A DNA stretch of 64,000 nucleotides. It comes from an uncultured Stenotrophomonas sp. (GTDB lineage Bacteria > Pseudomonadota > Gammaproteobacteria > Xanthomonadales > Xanthomonadaceae). The translations under genes and the position numbers were made by a program. Positions within the stretch are counted from its first letter, which is position 1, and each line of letters opens with the position of its first letter. The notes under the pieces were generated by a model. The model did no database searches and had not been told where the DNA came from. It saw only the letters and a list, made by a program, of their open reading frames with translations. The stretch spans positions 62,001-126,000 of the forward strand of contig NZ_CAMFIA010000006.1 of the NCBI RefSeq assembly GCF_945952405.1, written 5' to 3'. This document shows positions 61,094-64,000 of this stretch, piece after piece.

Positions 61094-62197
61094 GTGCTCA
61101 CCAGATTGAGGCTTGCAGCGAGCACAGTTACCAAGCGGATGTGGTTCCGCTCGACCCTGTATGGCGCCTTGGGCATCATCACGGCGTTGGCCGGTGCGTT
61201 CCTGAAGTTCCTCATTCCCTCCGGCCTTGCTGCACGGATCGGCGCCGATTCCGTCGGTAACATTCTTGGCATACTTGCCGCGTCGATGCTGACGGTCACC
61301 ACCTTCTCGCTGTCCACCATGGTCTCGGCCTACGGGTCCGCGTCGAGCAGCGCCACCCCGCGCGCGGCCCGCCTGCTGATCGAAGACACCCGGGCCCAAG
61401 GTGCGCTGGCCACCTTCATTGGTGCCTTTCTGTTCTCGATCGTGGGCCTGATCGCGCTCAGCACCGGCATCTACGGAGACAGCGGCCGGCTTGTGCTGTT
61501 CGGGGCAACCATCGCGGTCATCATCGTCATCACAGTGACGTTGCTCAGGGCTGCCGAGCAGTTCTCACGCTTTGGCCGCGTTGGCGAAACCATCGATCTG
61601 GTGGAGCGGGCGACCAAAGCGGCAATGAAGCGCCGCGCCGCGGAGCCTCGGCTCGGCGGAGCCAGTGCGGTCCCGGTAGGGGAGGGGGCGATACTGCTGG
61701 TTGGCGGTCAGGTAGCCTACGTTGAACATGTCGACGTCGCCCGGATCGACGACATTGCACAGGAACATGATCTGCGCGTTCATCTGCTCTGCCAGCCGGG
61801 TACGTTCGCGACCCCAGCCCGTCCCTTGATAGCCAGCGAAGGGAGCCCGCTTGCGGAAGTGCAGAGTGAAGTGATCTCAGCCATTTCCTTCAGTGACGCG
61901 CGCTCCATCGAGAATGACCCACGATTCGGGCTGGTCGTGCTTGCGGAAATTGCCCAGCGAGCCATGTCACCTGCGGTGAACGACCCTGGCACCTGCATCG
62001 ACGTCATCGGGACCTGTGTCAGGCTGCTCTGTGCATGGTCCAGCCACACTGGTGAAGCGACAAGAGTTGCATCACAGACGCATGCCCGCATCGCACTGGA
62101 GCGCGGCCTATTGGCCATGGATTTCGAAGCTGATCGCAAGGCGCTTCGAGTCGTCGCATCTTGTTTGACTCTGGAAGATGTGGACCAACGTTCGTAG
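61094..62197 (+). CDS. DUF2254-family membrane protein
   Basis: A 367-residue protein with four hydrophobic helices in the first half (YGALGIITALAGAFLKFLI; LGILAASMLTVTTFSLSTMV; LATFIGAFLFSIVGLIAL; LVLFGATIAVIIVITVTLL) and a soluble C-terminal domain (DARSIENDPRFGLVVLAEIAQRAMSPAVNDPGT) diagnostic of DUF2254. The region between VIGTCVRLL and the final helix seems shorter than I recall for the family, so a small internal deletion is possible. The start is GTG 61094. Function unknown. Confidence 0.85.
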   Translation: MLTRLRLAASTVTKRMWFRSTLYGALGIITALAGAFLKFLIPSGLAARIGADSVGNILGILAASMLTVTTFSLSTMVSAYGSASSSATPRAARLLIEDTRAQGALATFIGAFLFSIVGLIALSTGIYGDSGRLVLFGATIAVIIVITVTLLRAAEQFSRFGRVGETIDLVERATKAAMKRRAAEPRLGGASAVPVGEGAILLVGGQVAYVEHVDVARIDDIAQEHDLRVHLLCQPGTFATPARPLIASEGSPLAEVQSEVISAISFSDARSIENDPRFGLVVLAEIAQRAMSPAVNDPGTCIDVIGTCVRLLCAWSSHTGEATRVASQTHARIALERGLLAMDFEADRKALRVVASCLTLEDVDQRS

Positions 62198-62254
62198 TAT
62201 CTTCCTATCAATTCCTTTGAAGCGCTGCGCTGGCTATCAGTGCTCGGCTGTGGT

Positions 62255-63046
62255 CTAGATCATAGCCGGCCAGCTCACCTTCCACAGCATGTATGCGGCA
62301 GTAATGAAGATCAGTATTGCAAATATCGTGTTCAGAGCTCCACGATAGTTGGCGAGCTTCGTCGAAGTTGCTGCACCCGCAACACCGCCAGCCATGCCGG
62401 CAACGACGAAAACTGCCGCGAGCTTCCAGTTGATCAGACCTGCATGCGCGTAGTTAAGTGCGGTGGTCATGCCAAATGCGGCGACGGCGACGAGCGAGCT
62501 TCCGACGGCGGCGATGATCGGCATTCCCGTCGCGGCCACCAGTGCGGGCACGATGAGGAAACCTCCACCAATGCCAAAGAAGCCGGAAAGCCCGCCGGCG
62601 GTGGCGCCCAGTCCAATCAGAGCTGGCGCGTTGCGTCTGCCGAGCCGAGCATCTGCGAGTCCAGGCGAGTTGCGCCTGCGAAGCATGGCGATGCCGACAA
62701 CAACCATGACCACAGCAAACAGTGCCAGCAGTCTCTTGCCGTCGAACGCCTTGCCCAAGCTGGAACCGAGGTATGCGCCCGCGATCCCCACCAAGGCGAA
62801 GACCGAGGCACAGGGCCAACGAACATTCCCTCTACGGGCATGCATCACCAGATTCGACACCGCATTAACCGCCACTGCCAGGGCGCTGGTGCCGATTGCC
62901 ACATGCGGATTGTCCACTCCGACCACGTAGAGCATCAGTGGTACCGCCAGGATGGATCCGCCTCCGCCGACCACCCCCAGGACGAAGCCGGCCAGGATGC
63001 CAGACAGGCCGCCCAGCACCCACTGCAGCAGAGATAGCGTTTCCAT
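62255..63046 (-). CDS. TauE/SafE-family sulfite/sulfonate exporter
   Basis: A 263-residue permease with about eight helices and the two inverted TauE repeats: LAGFVLGVVGGGGSILAVPL and GGLSGFFGIGGGFLIVPAL. It is 3 bp downstream of the BLH-type sulfur transferase gene on the same strand, within a cluster of YeeE/YedE genes. Family knowledge: in Xylella and Agrobacterium the BigR operon has this content and relieves sulfide or sulfite stress. Sulfite export is the likely role. Confidence 0.92.
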   Translation of the reverse strand: METLSLLQWVLGGLSGILAGFVLGVVGGGGSILAVPLMLYVVGVDNPHVAIGTSALAVAVNAVSNLVMHARRGNVRWPCASVFALVGIAGAYLGSSLGKAFDGKRLLALFAVVMVVVGIAMLRRRNSPGLADARLGRRNAPALIGLGATAGGLSGFFGIGGGFLIVPALVAATGMPIIAAVGSSLVAVAAFGMTTALNYAHAGLINWKLAAVFVVAGMAGGVAGAATSTKLANYRGALNTIFAILIFITAAYMLWKVSWPAMI

Positions 63047-63049
63047 ATG

Positions 63050-63487
63050 TCAGTCGCCGGACGCCGGTCCTTGCTGCAGCCGTGTTGCGATGGAGGAAAG
63101 GTCATAGCCCGCGTCCGAAGCAACAGACAGGACGTGGGCAAACGACGCTCCATTGTGAACGACTTCCGACAGCGCCCAAAGCATCGCAGCACGGGTGCCG
63201 GTTCTGCAGTACGCGGCAACAGGGCGTGGCAGCGCGTCGATCAAATTGGCAAAGGTATGCACCTCATCATCGGTAATGACGCCAGGCACTACAGGAAGAT
63301 AGGCAAACTGCATGCCCGCCTGGTGGCAGGCAGCTTGCAGCGCATGGTGGCTGGGCTGCTCCGGCTGTTCGTCGTCGGGCCGGTTGCAAATCACGCTGGC
63401 AAAGCCCAGCTCCTTCAGGGCTTCAATATCCTCCGGCAGGAGCTGACCGGACACCTTGAGGCTGGCAGAGAGTGGCTTGAGGTTCAT
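63050..63487 (-). CDS. BLH/TIGR01244-family sulfur transferase (protein tyrosine phosphatase-like fold)
   Basis: A 145-residue DSP-like protein. Active-site loop VAAYCRTGTRAAMLWAL, with ASVICNRPDDEQ and the helical start SGQLLPEDIEALKELGF. This is the phosphatase-like half of BLH proteins; the beta-lactamase-fold persulfide dioxygenase half is absent here and may be a separate gene beyond the window. ATG 63487 overlaps the preceding gene by four bases (ATGA). Confidence 0.9.
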   Translation of the reverse strand: MNLKPLSASLKVSGQLLPEDIEALKELGFASVICNRPDDEQPEQPSHHALQAACHQAGMQFAYLPVVPGVITDDEVHTFANLIDALPRPVAAYCRTGTRAAMLWALSEVVHNGASFAHVLSVASDAGYDLSSIATRLQQGPASGD

Positions 63488-63915
63488 GGTTGTCCCGTAG
63501 TTGCAGTGGGGCGATGAATGAGTCCATGCAGGAGCACACCAGCGATCATTGCCGTGGCGAAGATGATCGCGAAGGGCTGGCCGGTTCCCAGCAACGCGAT
63601 GGCCGGGCCGGGACACACTCCGGCCAGTCCCCAACCCAGGCCGAATACCGCCGCACCGATGACCAGGCGCCGATCGATGATGCGAAGGGTGGGAATGTGC
63701 AGCGACGCGGCAAGCAGTGGTGTTCCTCGGGCGCGTATCCACAGGTAGGCTGCGCCGGAAGGAATCAGAGCGCCTAGCATGACCAGCGCCAAGGAGGGGT
63801 CCCAGGCGTCGCTCACATCAAGGAAAGCAAGCACGCGGGCTGGGTTGGCCATATCGGATACGACCAGGCCCAATCCGAAGAGTGCGCCGCACAGGAACGC
63901 GGCAAGACGGATCAT
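63484..63915 (-). CDS. YeeE/YedE-family (DUF6691/DUF395) membrane protein
   Basis: A 143-residue protein with four to five hydrophobic segments and the half-transporter motifs FGLGLVVSDMANPARVLAFLD and GLGWGLAGVCPGPAIALL, the latter with the conserved cysteine used in thiosulfate uptake by YeeE. It is one of the two-gene pair (PmpAB-like) usual in BigR operons, coupled on both sides by ATGA overlaps. Confidence 0.9.
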   Translation of the reverse strand: MIRLAAFLCGALFGLGLVVSDMANPARVLAFLDVSDAWDPSLALVMLGALIPSGAAYLWIRARGTPLLAASLHIPTLRIIDRRLVIGAAVFGLGWGLAGVCPGPAIALLGTGQPFAIIFATAMIAGVLLHGLIHRPTATTGQP

Positions 63916-64000
63916 GCCGGGCCTCCGGTCGCAATCTGTACCAGGGTCGCCGTGGCCATGCCCACGAGCATGAACACGCAGGTCGCCACCACCGAACGCG
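63912..64000 (-). CDS. YeeE/YedE-family membrane protein, C-terminal end only
   Basis: The window ends inside this gene. The visible part encodes SVVATCVFMLVGMATATLVQ and ends ATGGPA, a C-terminal membrane helix. Its stop overlaps the next gene start (ATGA). It should be the partner half-transporter of the DUF6691 protein. Confidence 0.75.
   Translation of the reverse strand, partial: RSVVATCVFMLVGMATATLVQIATGGPA

Overview
The window looks like a chromosomal segment of a Stenotrophomonas-type gammaproteobacterium (Xanthomonadaceae). The reasons are the very G+C-rich coding, dense gene packing, many long false antisense frames, TonB-receptor/CrbSR-like signalling, a MesD/MesX methionine synthase pair and a BigR-type sulfur cluster at the right edge. 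This assignment comes from protein and gene-order recognition, not from a database search. I saw no tRNA, rRNA, CRISPR array, integrase or transposase.

Layout, left to right. (1) 27-5850: a Fap-like functional-amyloid cluster on the minus strand: small secreted protein, C39-type peptidase, two proteins with GASGNIGVN-type repeats, and a leader-gene protein. A sigma-54 promoter (TGGCACGGTTGATGC) sits upstream of the cluster, and a divergent sigma-54 activator with a GSFTGA loop faces it. (2) 5919-14238: ordinary accessory metabolism (AraC/VOC pair, HAD phosphatase, LysR/MDR pair, secreted DNA/RNA endonuclease, CXXCH protein with lipoprotein, secreted S15-type hydrolase). (3) 14.3-21.7 kb: a more A/T-rich accessory island that I read as a defence island. 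It holds a 1364-aa protein (Cap4/DUF4297-like nuclease, STAND-like P-loop NTPase, nine W-repeats of which the last six have an exact 40-residue period, two S1-like OB modules), a decayed S41 peptidase, and two unrecognised genes, one with an E...D...QxK nuclease signature. This is the best candidate for an undescribed system. (4) 21658-32265: a lipid/hydroxyacid uptake and catabolism locus (acyl-CoA ligase, LuxR-type regulator, CrbS-like hybrid kinase, MaoC dehydratase, alpha/beta hydrolase, TonB receptor, PHB-depolymerase-like esterase). ACCTAGGT-centred palindromes lie in both of its divergent intergenic regions.

(5) 32324-39698: AraC regulator, two beta-lactamase-fold serine hydrolases, ArsB-like and MFS transporters, and small hypotheticals. 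(6) 39726-44354: mesD, mesX and a FMN reductase in one operon, with a divergent MetR-like LysR gene and a MetF-like gene. (7) 44418-48631: secreted trypsin-like protease, unknown membrane proteins and a decayed membrane-protein gene. (8) 48746-55171: a tightly coupled seven-gene operon (thermostable-hemolysin family protein, AMP-ligase, haem-oxygenase-like diiron protein, SDR, TPR protein, OmpR/QseC-type two-component pair), preceded by four YTAA half-sites at an exact 11-bp period. (9) 55464-64000: EAL and GGDEF proteins, an outer-membrane protein, a heavily decayed betT, a DUF2254 protein, and a TauE / BLH-type sulfur transferase / YeeE-YedE cluster running off the right edge.

Calls rest on reading translations by eye. 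Starts were chosen by Shine-Dalgarno position, overlap with the upstream stop, and signal-peptide placement. Domain names for the island genes are inferences.
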